A stretch of DNA of 26,861 nt from NCBI GenBank assembly GCA_017612495.1, contig JAGAFQ010000103.1, positions 1-26,861 on the forward strand, read 5' to 3'. This document shows positions 1 to 7,732 of the stretch, piece after piece. The notes beneath the pieces were generated by a model. That model was not told the DNA's origin. It made no database searches and saw only the letters and a program-made list of their open reading frames with translations. The position numbers and the translations under genes were made by a program. Origin of the DNA: Clostridia bacterium (GTDB lineage: Bacteria; Bacillota; Clostridia; Oscillospirales; CAG-272). Each line of letters opens with the position of its first letter. The first letter of the stretch is position 1.

Positions 1-348
1 GACCGTTTCGTTAAGTCCCAGGTTTAAGATGGTGTCCATCATACCGGGCATCGACGCGCGAGCGCCCGAACGAACGGAAACGAGAAGCGGATTCTCTTTA
101 TCACCGAACTTTTTGCCGGTGATCTGTTCCATTTTGCTGATGTATTCCATGATCTGGGCCTGGATCTCATCGTTGATCTTTCTGCCGTCTTCATAATACT
201 GAGTGCAGGCTTCGGTGGAAATTGTGAATCCCTGAGGAACAGGAAGACCGATATTGGTCATTTCTGCAAGGTTAGCGCCTTTGCCTCCGAGAAGTTCACG
301 CATGTTTGCATTGCCTTCGCTGAAAAGGTAAACATACTTTTTGCTCAT
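1..348 (-). CDS. ppdK: Pyruvate, phosphate dikinase, N-terminal part (runs off left edge)
   Basis: The reading frame is open from an ATG at 348 to the left edge and gives the first 116 residues. The segments GGKGANLAEM (residues about 21-30), LPVPQGFTIST and RSGARASMPGMMDT are hallmarks of the nucleotide-binding domain of pyruvate, phosphate dikinase, which interconverts pyruvate, ATP and phosphate with phosphoenolpyruvate, AMP and pyrophosphate in the cytoplasm. In anaerobic Clostridia the enzyme commonly works in PPi-linked glycolysis or gluconeogenesis. A GGAGG sits about 10 bases before the start. The gene follows the exporter operon on the same strand but is separated from it by terminators and has its own promoter. 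The family is normally about 870-890 residues, so most of the gene lies outside the window. Confidence 0.95.
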   Translation of the reverse strand, partial: MSKKYVYLFSEGNANMRELLGGKGANLAEMTNIGLPVPQGFTISTEACTQYYEDGRKINDEIQAQIMEYISKMEQITGKKFGDKENPLLVSVRSGARASMPGMMDTILNLGLNETV

Positions 349-379
349 AGGTTTTTCATCCTCCAAATTTTAAATATCC

Positions 380-420
380 GTGGCACACGCCACACTTATA
401 CAAACACCGATATTATAACA
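380..420 (-). promoter_or_regulatory. Extended -10 promoter and leader hairpin of ppdK
   Basis: Read on the minus strand, TGTTATAAT (420-412) is a perfect -10 hexamer preceded by TGn. No good -35 was found, which fits an extended -10 promoter. Between it and the start codon a small stem GTGGC/GCCAC (380-393, four-base loop) would lie in the 5' leader. The stretch 421-500 is AT-rich and otherwise featureless. Confidence 0.55.
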
Positions 421-499
421 TATAATTTTGTAAAAATCCATATTTTTAACAAAAAAATCTCATTTTTTTGTTATTGAAAGCGGGGAGTCTTTTACTTGC

Positions 500-519
500 A
501 AAAACGGCATAAAAATGCC
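500..519 (-). terminator. Second, weaker terminator hairpin behind the ABC operon
   Basis: On the minus strand a 5-bp stem GGCAT/ATGCC with a four-base loop is followed by G and five T residues. It lies just beyond the strong terminator at 532-569, so the two look like a tandem terminator protecting ppdK from read-through. Confidence 0.45.
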
Positions 520-531
520 TGAAAAAAGACG

Positions 532-569
532 AAAAACACCGCATATTCGCAAGATACGGATATGCGGTG
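532..569 (-). terminator. Rho-independent terminator of the MarR-ABC operon
   Basis: A perfect 10-bp inverted repeat (CACCGCATAT at 537-546 and ATATGCGGTG at 560-569) is followed on the minus strand by five T residues (536-532). It begins only 7 bases after the stop codon of the second ABC gene. Confidence 0.85.
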
Positions 570-576
570 CGGCAAT

Positions 577-2532
577 TTATTCGAGCTCGAATGCGCCGGT
601 GTAGAGTTGATAGTAAGTTCCCTTTTCGGCAATGAGCTTTTCATGGTTTCCGCGCTCGATGATCCTGCCGTGGTCAAGGACCATGATAACGTCGGAATTC
701 ATAACGGTAGAGAGGCGGTGAGCGATGACAAAGACCGTTCTGCCCTCCATGAGTTTATCCATACCGCGCTGGACTATCGCCTCGGTGCGCGTATCAATCG
801 ACGAGGTCGCCTCGTCGAGTATCATAACGGGCGGATCGGCGACTGCCGCGCGCGCTATCGCGATAAGCTGGCGCTGTCCCTGCGAGAGGTTGGTGCCGTT
901 GTTGGTAAGCAGGGTATCATATCCGAGCGGCAGACGGGAAATAAAGTCGTCTGCTCCCGCAAGACGTGCCGCCGCCTTGCATTCCTCATCCGTTGCGTCG
1001 AGCTTGCCGTAGCGGATATTATCCATAACGGTGCCGGTAAAGAGGTTGGTATCCTGCAAGACGATGCCGAGTGAGCGGCGCAGATCGGATTTGCGTATCT
1101 TGTTGATATTTATGCCGTCATAGCTGATCTTGCCGTCCTCGATATCATAGAAACGGTTGATGAGGTTCGTGATCGTGGTCTTGCCTGCGCCCGTAGCGCC
1201 GACAAAGGCGACCTTCTGACCCGGCTCGGCATACACAGAAACGTTGTGAAGCACCTGCTTATCGGGCGTATAGCCGAAATCGACGTCCAAAAGACGCACG
1301 TCGCCGCAAAGGCGCGTATACGTCAGCGTTCCGTCGCCGTGCGGATGTTTCCAAGCCCACATATTCGTATGCTCTTCGGTTTCGCAGATGTTGCCGTTAT
1401 CATCTGTTTTGCAGTTGACGAGCGTTACATAGCCGTTATCCTCTTCGGGCTTTTCGTCCATAAGATCGAATATGCGCTTTGCGCCCGCCATAGCCATAAC
1501 TATCGAGTTTATCTGCTGGGATAGCTGGTTGACGTTGCCCGTGAACTGCTTTGTCATATTGAGAAAAGGTATCAGAATATCAATGCTGAACGCAAGACCG
1601 GATATGGAAAGGTTTTTGACTCTGGACGTCAGGAAAATTCCCGTCGCTATGGCACAGATAACATAAAGCACGTTGCCTATGTTCATTATTATCGGGCCGA
1701 GCGAGTTTGCATAGGCGTTTGCGCGGTATGCCTCTTCAAAAAGCGCCTCGTTTATCTCGTCAAAGCCGCGGCTGACTTCTTCTTCGCGGCAGAAGACCTT
1801 GACCACCTTCTGACCGGTCATCATTTCCTGCACGTAGCCCTCTTCGCGCGCGATGGAGCTTTGCAGTTTTATGAAATATTTTGCCGAGCCGCCGCCGATC
1901 TTCTTTGAAACGAAGAACATGGCAAAGACACCGCAAAGAACGATAAGCGTCATCCAAATGCTGTACCAAAGCATCAGGCAAAGCACGGTAGTAACGATCA
2001 CGGCACTCTGCAAAAGATGCGGCAATGACTGCGATATGAGCTGGCGGAGAGTATCGATATCGTTGGTGTAGTAGCTCATGATATCGCCGTGCTTGTGAGT
2101 ATCGAAATAGCTTATCGGCAGATCCTGCATTCCGTCGAACATTTTTTCACGCATCTTGCAAAGGAAGCCCTGCGTGATATAAGCCATAAGCTGCGTATAA
2201 AGCGTCAAGAAGACCATTGCAAGGGCATAAAGTCCGACAAGGATGAGCACCAAAGGAACGATCTGCTTTGACGCCTCGGGCCACAGATTTTCGCCGGGAA
2301 GCTTGCCGTCTGCAAATTCTTCTATTATCGCGGTGACTTTCTGAATGAATATCGCGGGTATCGATGATACTATCGCGGAAAAGATGATGCAGAACGCCGT
2401 GAGCGGAATAAGTACGGGATAGGACTTGAAAAGCATCTTGACGATGCGTCCGAGCACCTTCATATCGAGCGGCGGACGGCTGCCTTTTTTCATCTTCATA
2501 TTCGGGGATGAAACGTTCTTTTTATCAGTCAT
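577..2532 (-). CDS. ABC exporter, permease-ATPase fusion, catalytically competent half
   Basis: This 651-residue half-transporter has six predicted membrane helices (about residues 35-345) and a C-terminal ATPase domain. Visible motifs are Walker A GATGAGKTT (445-453), Q-loop Q493, signature LSQGQ (549-553), Walker B ILDE with catalytic E574, and switch H605. An extra segment of about 40 residues (about 365-410, with WAWKHPHGDG) links membrane and ATPase domains and makes it longer than typical family members. I chose the ATG at 2532 rather than one 30 codons upstream because GGAGGGG lies 6 bases before it and it overlaps the stop of the preceding gene by 8 bases, which suggests translational coupling. 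The signature has Q for G, as expected if it completes the degenerate site of a heterodimer with its neighbour. The substrate is unknown; drugs, peptides or lipids are usual for this type. Confidence 0.93.
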   Translation of the reverse strand: MTDKKNVSSPNMKMKKGSRPPLDMKVLGRIVKMLFKSYPVLIPLTAFCIIFSAIVSSIPAIFIQKVTAIIEEFADGKLPGENLWPEASKQIVPLVLILVGLYALAMVFLTLYTQLMAYITQGFLCKMREKMFDGMQDLPISYFDTHKHGDIMSYYTNDIDTLRQLISQSLPHLLQSAVIVTTVLCLMLWYSIWMTLIVLCGVFAMFFVSKKIGGGSAKYFIKLQSSIAREEGYVQEMMTGQKVVKVFCREEEVSRGFDEINEALFEEAYRANAYANSLGPIIMNIGNVLYVICAIATGIFLTSRVKNLSISGLAFSIDILIPFLNMTKQFTGNVNQLSQQINSIVMAMAGAKRIFDLMDEKPEEDNGYVTLVNCKTDDNGNICETEEHTNMWAWKHPHGDGTLTYTRLCGDVRLLDVDFGYTPDKQVLHNVSVYAEPGQKVAFVGATGAGKTTITNLINRFYDIEDGKISYDGININKIRKSDLRRSLGIVLQDTNLFTGTVMDNIRYGKLDATDEECKAAARLAGADDFISRLPLGYDTLLTNNGTNLSQGQRQLIAIARAAVADPPVMILDEATSSIDTRTEAIVQRGMDKLMEGRTVFVIAHRLSTVMNSDVIMVLDHGRIIERGNHEKLIAEKGTYYQLYTGAFELE

Positions 2533-4264
2533 TTTTATCCCCTCCGTTCGTCTGCTGTTCGTATATCTCGCGATAAATATCGCAGCGTTCAAGAAGCTCT
2601 GCGTGCGTGCCCTTATCGACAATAGCGCCGTTTTCCATAATGATTATCATATCGGCATCCATGACCGACGCCACTCTCTGCGCAATGATGATCTTGGTGG
2701 TTTCGGGTATATAGTGCTTGAAGCCCTCGCGGATGAGTGCGTCGGTCTTCATATCGACAGCGCTCGTGGAGTCGTCGAGGATAAGTATCTTCGGCTTTTT
2801 AAGCAGTGCGCGCGCGATGCAAAGACGCTGTTTTTGTCCGCCCGAAACGTTAGTGCCGCCCTGTTCTATTCTCGTATCGTATCCTGCGGGGAACCTTGAT
2901 ACGAATTCGTCTGCCCGGGCAAGCTTGCACGCCTCGATGAGTTCCTCATCGGTCGCGTTTTCGTTGCCCCAGCGCAAGTTTTCTTTTATGGTGCCGGAGA
3001 AAAGCAGGTTCTTCTGCAATACCATTGCGACGTTGTCGCGCAAGACCGAAATATCATAGTCGCGCACGTCGGTGCCGCCGACTTTTAAGGAGCCTGACGT
3101 TACGTCATAAAGACGGGGTATGAGCTGAACGACTGTCGATTTGCTCGAACCGGTGCCGCCCAAAATTCCGACGGTCATTCCCGAATCTATATGCAAATTG
3201 ACGCCTTCAAGCGCCATACGGTTTGCTTTATAGGCATATTTGAAGCATACGTTCTCAAAATCGACAGATCCGTCTTTCATTGTAACAACGGGATTTTCGG
3301 GGTTTTTGAGCTGCGGCTCTTCAACGAGCACCTCCGAGATACGCTTCATAGATTCCGATGACATCGTGAGCATAACGTATATCATCGAAAGCATCATAAG
3401 CTGCATTAACACCTGCATACCGTACGTGAGCATTGCCGAAAGCTCGCCGACGTCTATCGTCGGGTTTACACCGAGGATGAGCTTTGAGCCGACAAGCAAT
3501 ATGAACGCCATATTGAAATAAATGCAGATCTGCATGAGCGGATTGTTGAGCGCAACGATGCGTTCCGCTTTTGTGAAATCGAGGCGTATATCGTCAGATG
3601 CCTTGCCGAATTTTTCTTTTTCGTATTCTTCTCTTGAAAAGCCTTTGATAACGCGCATTCCGCGAACGTTTTCTTCTATGGACTCATTGAGTTTATCATA
3701 CTTTTTGAAAACGCGCTTGAATGCGGGCATCGCGTTGCGTGCCACCAAAAGGAATCCGCCGACAAGCACCGGCACGACTACGACAAAGGTGAGCGCAAGC
3801 TTGCCGCCCATAATAAATGCCATTATCATCGAGAAAAGGAGCATAAGGGGCGCGCGCACCGCTATGCGGATGAGCATCATATATGCCATTTGCACGTTTG
3901 AAACGTCGGTCGTCATTCTCGTGACAAGTGAAGACGACGAAAACTTATCGATATTTTCAAACGAATATGTCTGAATCTTTTTGAACATATCGTGGCGCAG
4001 ATTTTTCGCAAATCCGGCAGAAGCCTTTGAACAGGTAAAGCCCGCAAGACCGCCGCAGGAAAGCGAACACAGCGCCAAAACGATAAGAAGCGCACCGGTT
4101 TTTATGAGTTCACTCACCTCGATGCCGGCACGTATGTCGTTTATGAGGTCTGCCGTGATGAACGGGATTATGACCTCGATTATGACTTCAAGCACGATGA
4201 ATATTATCGTCAAAATGCTCGGACGCTTATATTCACGCACGCTTTTGAGAAATCTTTTGAACAT
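2525..4264 (-). CDS. ABC exporter, permease-ATPase fusion, degenerate-site half
   Basis: This 579-residue half-transporter has the same layout as the downstream gene: membrane domain (about 15-310) then ATPase. Walker A reads GGTGSSKST (369-377, S in place of the usual last G). The signature VSGGQ (473-477) is normal, but Walker B ends DD with D498 where the catalytic Glu belongs, and Q529 replaces the switch His. This is the pattern known from heterodimeric exporters such as TM287/288, LmrCD and BmrCD, where one of the two ATP sites is non-hydrolytic. It starts 3 bases after the MarR stop, with AAAGGA inside the end of that gene, and overlaps the next gene by 8 bases, so all three are one transcript. 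Confidence 0.93.
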   Translation of the reverse strand: MFKRFLKSVREYKRPSILTIIFIVLEVIIEVIIPFITADLINDIRAGIEVSELIKTGALLIVLALCSLSCGGLAGFTCSKASAGFAKNLRHDMFKKIQTYSFENIDKFSSSSLVTRMTTDVSNVQMAYMMLIRIAVRAPLMLLFSMIMAFIMGGKLALTFVVVVPVLVGGFLLVARNAMPAFKRVFKKYDKLNESIEENVRGMRVIKGFSREEYEKEKFGKASDDIRLDFTKAERIVALNNPLMQICIYFNMAFILLVGSKLILGVNPTIDVGELSAMLTYGMQVLMQLMMLSMIYVMLTMSSESMKRISEVLVEEPQLKNPENPVVTMKDGSVDFENVCFKYAYKANRMALEGVNLHIDSGMTVGILGGTGSSKSTVVQLIPRLYDVTSGSLKVGGTDVRDYDISVLRDNVAMVLQKNLLFSGTIKENLRWGNENATDEELIEACKLARADEFVSRFPAGYDTRIEQGGTNVSGGQKQRLCIARALLKKPKILILDDSTSAVDMKTDALIREGFKHYIPETTKIIIAQRVASVMDADMIIIMENGAIVDKGTHAELLERCDIYREIYEQQTNGGDKND

Positions 4265-4267
4265 TGT

Positions 4268-4816
4268 TTATTCCTTTCTTTGCATCTTTTTGCTCTTGCC
4301 GCCGTCTTTGGCGGAATTTGAAAGAGCGTACAGCGCATATTTGTCAAGTATCTTGTTGTCGCTGCCGCAAAAGTTGCTTATCATTCTGTCAAGATATTCG
4401 CACAAGACGTGATAATCGTTTTCGTCAAATCCGCGGAACATCTGCATATCGGCAGCGTTTAGCGCCGCGCGGCATTCCTTGACGTTTTCTTTTCCCTTTT
4501 CGGTAGCAAAAATCCTATATATGTGTTGGTTCTTTTCGTCGCACTGCTTTTCGATAAAGCCCGCCTTTTGGAGTCTTTTTGAAGACTGCGATGCCGAGGC
4601 AGGCGTTATGCCCAGACGCGAAGAAATTTGAGCTTGCGTGCAGCCCGGATTTTCGACGATGTATTCCAAAAACGGCAGTTGGCAAAAATAAAGCTTGTTT
4701 TCGCCGCTCAAAGATTTGCCCAAAGCCAATTTTCTCAAAACCGTCAGCGAAATTATTCGTGGCATCAAGCTCCCGCAAAATCTCTCTTCGTCCTTCAAAC
4801 GCACACCTCTTCTCAT
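4268..4816 (-). CDS. MarR-family transcriptional regulator
   Basis: This cytoplasmic winged-helix repressor has a recognisable MarR core: CTQAQISSRLGITPASASQS as helix-turn-helix, then SKRLQKAGFIEK and the wing IYRIFATEKGKE. It is the first gene of an operon with the ABC exporter pair, the usual arrangement for a repressor that senses the exported compound. The start is uncertain. The frame allows TTG at 4822, ATG at 4816 or ATG at 4765. Only 4765 has a clear ribosome site (GGGAG, 5 bases away), giving 165 residues; the longer forms keep an ERFCGSLMPRIISL segment that could be part of helix 1. The promoter and a perfect inverted repeat lie just upstream, suggesting autoregulation. Confidence 0.88.
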   Translation of the reverse strand: MRRGVRLKDEERFCGSLMPRIISLTVLRKLALGKSLSGENKLYFCQLPFLEYIVENPGCTQAQISSRLGITPASASQSSKRLQKAGFIEKQCDEKNQHIYRIFATEKGKENVKECRAALNAADMQMFRGFDENDYHVLCEYLDRMISNFCGSDNKILDKYALYALSNSAKDGGKSKKMQRKE

Positions 4817-4824
4817 ATTCAAAT

Positions 4825-4840
4825 AGTTAACCGCTTAACT
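4825..4840. promoter_or_regulatory. Putative MarR operator
   Basis: AGTTAA-CCGC-TTAACT is a perfect 6-bp inverted repeat with a four-base spacer. It starts 5 bases downstream of the -10 hexamer of the MarR-ABC promoter, so it covers the expected transcription start. Size, symmetry and AT-rich half sites fit MarR dimer operators. Binding by the adjacent gene product is inferred. Confidence 0.7.
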
Positions 4841-4845
4841 TCTAT

Positions 4846-4874
4846 ATTCTATACCCAAATAAAAATAAAGTCAA
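4846..4874 (-). promoter_or_regulatory. Sigma-A-type promoter of the MarR-ABC operon
   Basis: On the minus strand TTGACT (4874-4869) is separated by exactly 17 bases from TAGAAT (4851-4846). Both hexamers are five-of-six matches to consensus. Transcription would begin at about 4839, inside the putative operator. Confidence 0.75.
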
Positions 4875-4900
4875 TCAAATTTCAAGAATTTCAAAGAATA

Positions 4901-4928
4901 TTTACAATTTATAACATCTTGCTATAAA
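4901..4928 (+). promoter_or_regulatory. Promoter of holB-ricT
   Basis: TTTACA (4901-4906) and TATAAA (4923-4928) are 16 bases apart, and TG one base before the -10 makes it an extended -10. A second possible -10 (TAAAAT) lies about 20 bases downstream. The promoter is divergent from the MarR-ABC promoter; the two -35 elements lie about 27 bases apart, so the regulator could affect both, though nothing shows that it does. Confidence 0.5.
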
Positions 4929-4975
4929 CAAAATTTTATGATAAAATAATATAATAATATATGCGGAGAAAAAAT

Positions 4976-5962
4976 ATGACTAACGGAAAGCTTTTCGGCA
5001 ATGAAAAAATCAACCGTCTCATTCGCGATGAAATATCTCGCGGAGTTTTTTCGCACGCATACATAATCGAGGGCGAAAGCGGAAGCGGCAGGACGACTGC
5101 GGCAAAGAACATCATCGCCGCCGTTTGCTGTAAATCCGATGATGCGCCGTGTCTTACGTGCGATAGCTGCCGCCGCATCTTTAACGACCTTTCGGCAGAT
5201 ATAAAATTCATAAAAAAGCCTGACGGCCGCGCGACGATAGGCGTAGATTCTGTCAGAGAAATATTCGAAAACATCTATTTTAAGCCTGCGGATATTGACG
5301 TTCGCGCATATATAATAACTCCTGCCGAAAAGATGACGGTGCAGGCGCAGAATTCCCTTCTTAAAATACTCGAAGAGCCGCCGGAGGGCACTCTGTTTTT
5401 TCTGATAATCGAAAACGCATCGGATCTGCTCGACACCGTGCGTTCGCGCTGCCGCACACTCAAAACCGAAGCGCTCGACAAAAAAACGTTAAAAGAAATG
5501 CTGTTCTCATCTTCCGCCAAGGCAAAACGGGCGTTTGAAGACGGAAATATCGGCGAAGATATATTTGAGCTTTGGCGCGGCAATTACACATCGGCTCTTA
5601 TGTATTTTGAGAGTCAAAACGCTTGTGACAACACAAAGCTTTTTGCCGATGCCGTAGCCGAAGATACGATAAAACGGCTTGAACAGCCCAAAGAAACGAT
5701 ACTGCTCGACTTGATCTTGTATTTGACATCGCAGATCAAGACGCGCGAACAATACGAGGCATTTTTGCAAGCCCTCGAAAAAAAGTTTGCCGAGGCGCTG
5801 ATGAAACAAAAGTGCGAAAATGAATGTGCAAGCGCTCTGTCGCCGAAAATCATCTTCACCTATTACAAGCTGACTGACGAATTTTCGGCACAGGCAAGTG
5901 AAAATCCGCCCATCACGGCGGCGCTCACGGCTTTTGCGATCTCACTCGTTCAAAAGCGATAA
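4976..5962 (+). CDS. holB: DNA polymerase III subunit delta prime (clamp loader)
   Basis: This 328-residue AAA+ protein is the delta-prime subunit of the replicative clamp loader. The P-loop reads GESGSGRTT (33-41) with Arg where the ATP-binding Lys normally sits, which fits a delta-prime subunit that does not hydrolyse ATP. Four Cys (51, 59, 62, 65) form the zinc site seen in DnaX and HolB. NSLLKILEEPPEGT (126-139) and the SRC motif (157-159) that completes the neighbouring subunit's ATP site are present. I chose the ATG at 4976 over 4961 because CGGAG lies 7 bases before it. ricT follows after 30 bases; holB beside ricT (yaaT) is a common Firmicutes arrangement. Confidence 0.93.
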   Translation: MTNGKLFGNEKINRLIRDEISRGVFSHAYIIEGESGSGRTTAAKNIIAAVCCKSDDAPCLTCDSCRRIFNDLSADIKFIKKPDGRATIGVDSVREIFENIYFKPADIDVRAYIITPAEKMTVQAQNSLLKILEEPPEGTLFFLIIENASDLLDTVRSRCRTLKTEALDKKTLKEMLFSSSAKAKRAFEDGNIGEDIFELWRGNYTSALMYFESQNACDNTKLFADAVAEDTIKRLEQPKETILLDLILYLTSQIKTREQYEAFLQALEKKFAEALMKQKCENECASALSPKIIFTYYKLTDEFSAQASENPPITAALTAFAISLVQKR

Positions 5963-5992
5963 CTTAATACCTTATTATGAAAGGCGAAAAAT

Positions 5993-7288
5993 ATGGATCC
6001 AAACGAAAATAAAAGTTTTCAGAATAATAAGCACAACGGCAAAAAGCCTTATTTCAAAAGACACCGCGGACACGGCTTTCACAACCAAAAAAGCGAAAAT
6101 GCAAACGGCGGTGTGACGAATGCCGAAGCGATCACCGAGGGCACTTCTTCGGCAAGTGCGCCCGCAGAACACAAGAATGCGGATTTTAAGGATCGCCGCC
6201 ATCAAGGACGGCAAAAAAATCATAAGCCGCATTTTCAAAAGCCGCAGTCAAACGGTGAAGAAACCCGGCATATCGACGATATCGCCACCGTATGTACAGT
6301 TGCAAACGATTACAACAACGTCTTTGAATGTGCCGCCTGCGATTTTTCGGATAACGCAAGTGAAAGTGACGAAAAAGCCGAAACGTCTCCCGCTTTGCAG
6401 GAGGACTCGGCAGAGCCCGTTGAGGTCATCGGTGTGCATTTCCGCGACAACGGCAAAATCTACTTTTTCGATCCCTGCGGTCTTAAAGTGAAAAAGGATC
6501 AGCCCGTTATCGTTGAAACGGCACGCGGTATGGAATACGGCATTTGCGCACTTTCAAACACGCTGACTCCCGCAAAGAACATCGTTCAGCCTTTTCGCAA
6601 GATAATGCGTTTGGCAAGTGAGCGCGACACCGAGAGATTCAATGAAAACATCGCAAAAGAAAAAGAGGCTCTCGTCATCTGTCAGAAGAAGATCGAAGAG
6701 CATGATATTCAAATGAGTCTTGTTGACGTTGAATATACCTTTGATAATTCAAATCTTCTATTCTATTTCACCGCTGACATGAGAGTGGATTTCCGCGATA
6801 TCGTAATAGATCTTGCATCTGTTTTTCACACCCGTATAGAGCTTCGCCAAATCGGCATACGCGATGAAGCGAAGATCGTCGGCGGACTCGGCATTTGCGG
6901 CAGACCTCTTTGTTGCAAGACGTTCCTTTATGACTTTTCACAGGTTTCGATAAAAATGGCAAAAGAGCAAAACCTCTCTTTGAATTCCGCCAAAATATCG
7001 GGCACCTGCGGCAGACTTATGTGCTGCTTGAAATTCGAGCACGAGATCTATGACGAAGAGATACGCAAAACGCCGAAGGTCGACAGCATCGTCAAGACTC
7101 CTGACGGAGAAGGCGTGATAATCGAAACGTCGCCGCTTACGGGAATAGTCAAGGTAAAATTCAAAGATCCCCAAAAGTCGCCCAAGGCTTTCCACCGCGA
7201 CAGTGTTACGGTGATAGGACATCTCGACTCAAAGCCGGGTGCCAAAGACAGTGACGGCGATGAAGACTTGAAGAATTTGGAAGACTGA
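5993..7288 (+). CDS. ricT: PSP1-domain protein, RicT/YaaT family
   Basis: This 431-residue protein has the PSP1 domain (about 143-350) with VEVIGVHFRDNGKIYFFDP at its start and two cysteine clusters, GICGRPLCC (300-308) and GTCGRLMCC (337-345). In Bacillus subtilis RicT (YaaT) forms an iron-sulfur complex with RicA and RicF that promotes RNase Y-dependent mRNA processing and affects sporulation and biofilm formation. The clustered Cys fit metal binding. Residues 1-142 are an extra tail rich in Asn, His, Lys, Asp and Glu, low in complexity and probably disordered; the Bacillus protein lacks it. AAAGGCG precedes the ATG. It follows holB by 30 bases. The last stop-codon base is the first base of a long hairpin. 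Confidence 0.92.
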   Translation: MDPNENKSFQNNKHNGKKPYFKRHRGHGFHNQKSENANGGVTNAEAITEGTSSASAPAEHKNADFKDRRHQGRQKNHKPHFQKPQSNGEETRHIDDIATVCTVANDYNNVFECAACDFSDNASESDEKAETSPALQEDSAEPVEVIGVHFRDNGKIYFFDPCGLKVKKDQPVIVETARGMEYGICALSNTLTPAKNIVQPFRKIMRLASERDTERFNENIAKEKEALVICQKKIEEHDIQMSLVDVEYTFDNSNLLFYFTADMRVDFRDIVIDLASVFHTRIELRQIGIRDEAKIVGGLGICGRPLCCKTFLYDFSQVSIKMAKEQNLSLNSAKISGTCGRLMCCLKFEHEIYDEEIRKTPKVDSIVKTPDGEGVIIETSPLTGIVKVKFKDPQKSPKAFHRDSVTVIGHLDSKPGAKDSDGDEDLKNLED

Positions 7289-7322
7289 ACATAGTAAAAA
7301 CTCAAAGAGTTTTTACTATGTT
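7288..7322 (+). terminator. 16-bp perfect hairpin directly behind ricT
   Basis: A 16-bp inverted repeat (7288-7303 and 7307-7322) with a three-base AAA loop begins on the last base of the ricT stop codon. It lacks a run of T on either strand and runs straight into the first 75-bp repeat, so it may be a processing or stability element instead of a true terminator. Confidence 0.5.
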
Positions 7323-7675
7323 CTCGGGAGTTGCCGAATCGGCAACTCCGTACATCAATACAGTCAGCACACAAAACATTGACGTGTGTTCTCTGTTCTC
7401 GGGAGTTGCCGAATCGGCAACTCCGCACATCAATACAGTCAGCGCATAAAACATTGACGTGTGTTCTCTGTTCTCGGGAGTTGCCTTTTGGGCAACTCCG
7501 CACATCAATACAGTCAGCACACAAAACATTGACGTGTGTTCTCTGTTCTCGGGAGTTGCCGAATCGGCAACTCCTTATACCAATATAGTCAGCACATAAA
7601 ACATTGACGTTTGTTCTCTGTTCTCGGGAGTTGCCTTTTGGGCAACTCCGCACATCAATACAGTCAGCGCATAAA
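7321..7675. repeat. 75-bp tandem repeat array, four full copies and one partial
   Basis: Units start at 7321, 7396, 7471, 7546 and 7621, each with TTCTCGGGAGTTGCC, and the period is exactly 75 bases. Every unit holds a hairpin GGAGTTGCC/GGCAACTCC. The five-base loop is GAATC in units 1, 2 and 4 and TTTTG in units 3 and 5. Each full unit also has a second, weaker stem (CACAC or a wobble variant against GTGTG). Because 75 is divisible by three, both strands show open frames with a 25-residue repeat; no ribosome site or codon-like variation supports translation. The last unit decays after about 55 bases. I see no gene between 7289 and 7732. Confidence 0.85.
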
Positions 7676-7691
7676 ATCACTCATATAAAAC

Positions 7692-7720
7692 AAAAAATCG
7701 CCCTCTCGGGCGATTTTTTT
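7692..7720. terminator. Bidirectional terminator between ricT and the amidohydrolase operon
   Basis: A 12-bp stem (7692-7703 and 7708-7719) with loop TCTC has a GC core flanked by six A on one side and seven T on the other, so it can terminate both convergent units. It lies 13 bases beyond the amidohydrolase stop codon. Confidence 0.9.
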
Positions 7721-7732
7721 GTTTATATCATA

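Noticed and set aside
7321..7675. CRISPR-like array
   Set aside because: Units are alike over the full 75 bases with no unique spacers, and no cas genes are present.
7048..7680. Long minus-strand open frame with a 25-residue repeat (VLCADCIDVRSC type)
   Set aside because: It is produced by the 75-bp repeat (divisible by three), overlaps ricT in antisense and has no ribosome site; the opposite strand shows an equally repetitive frame.
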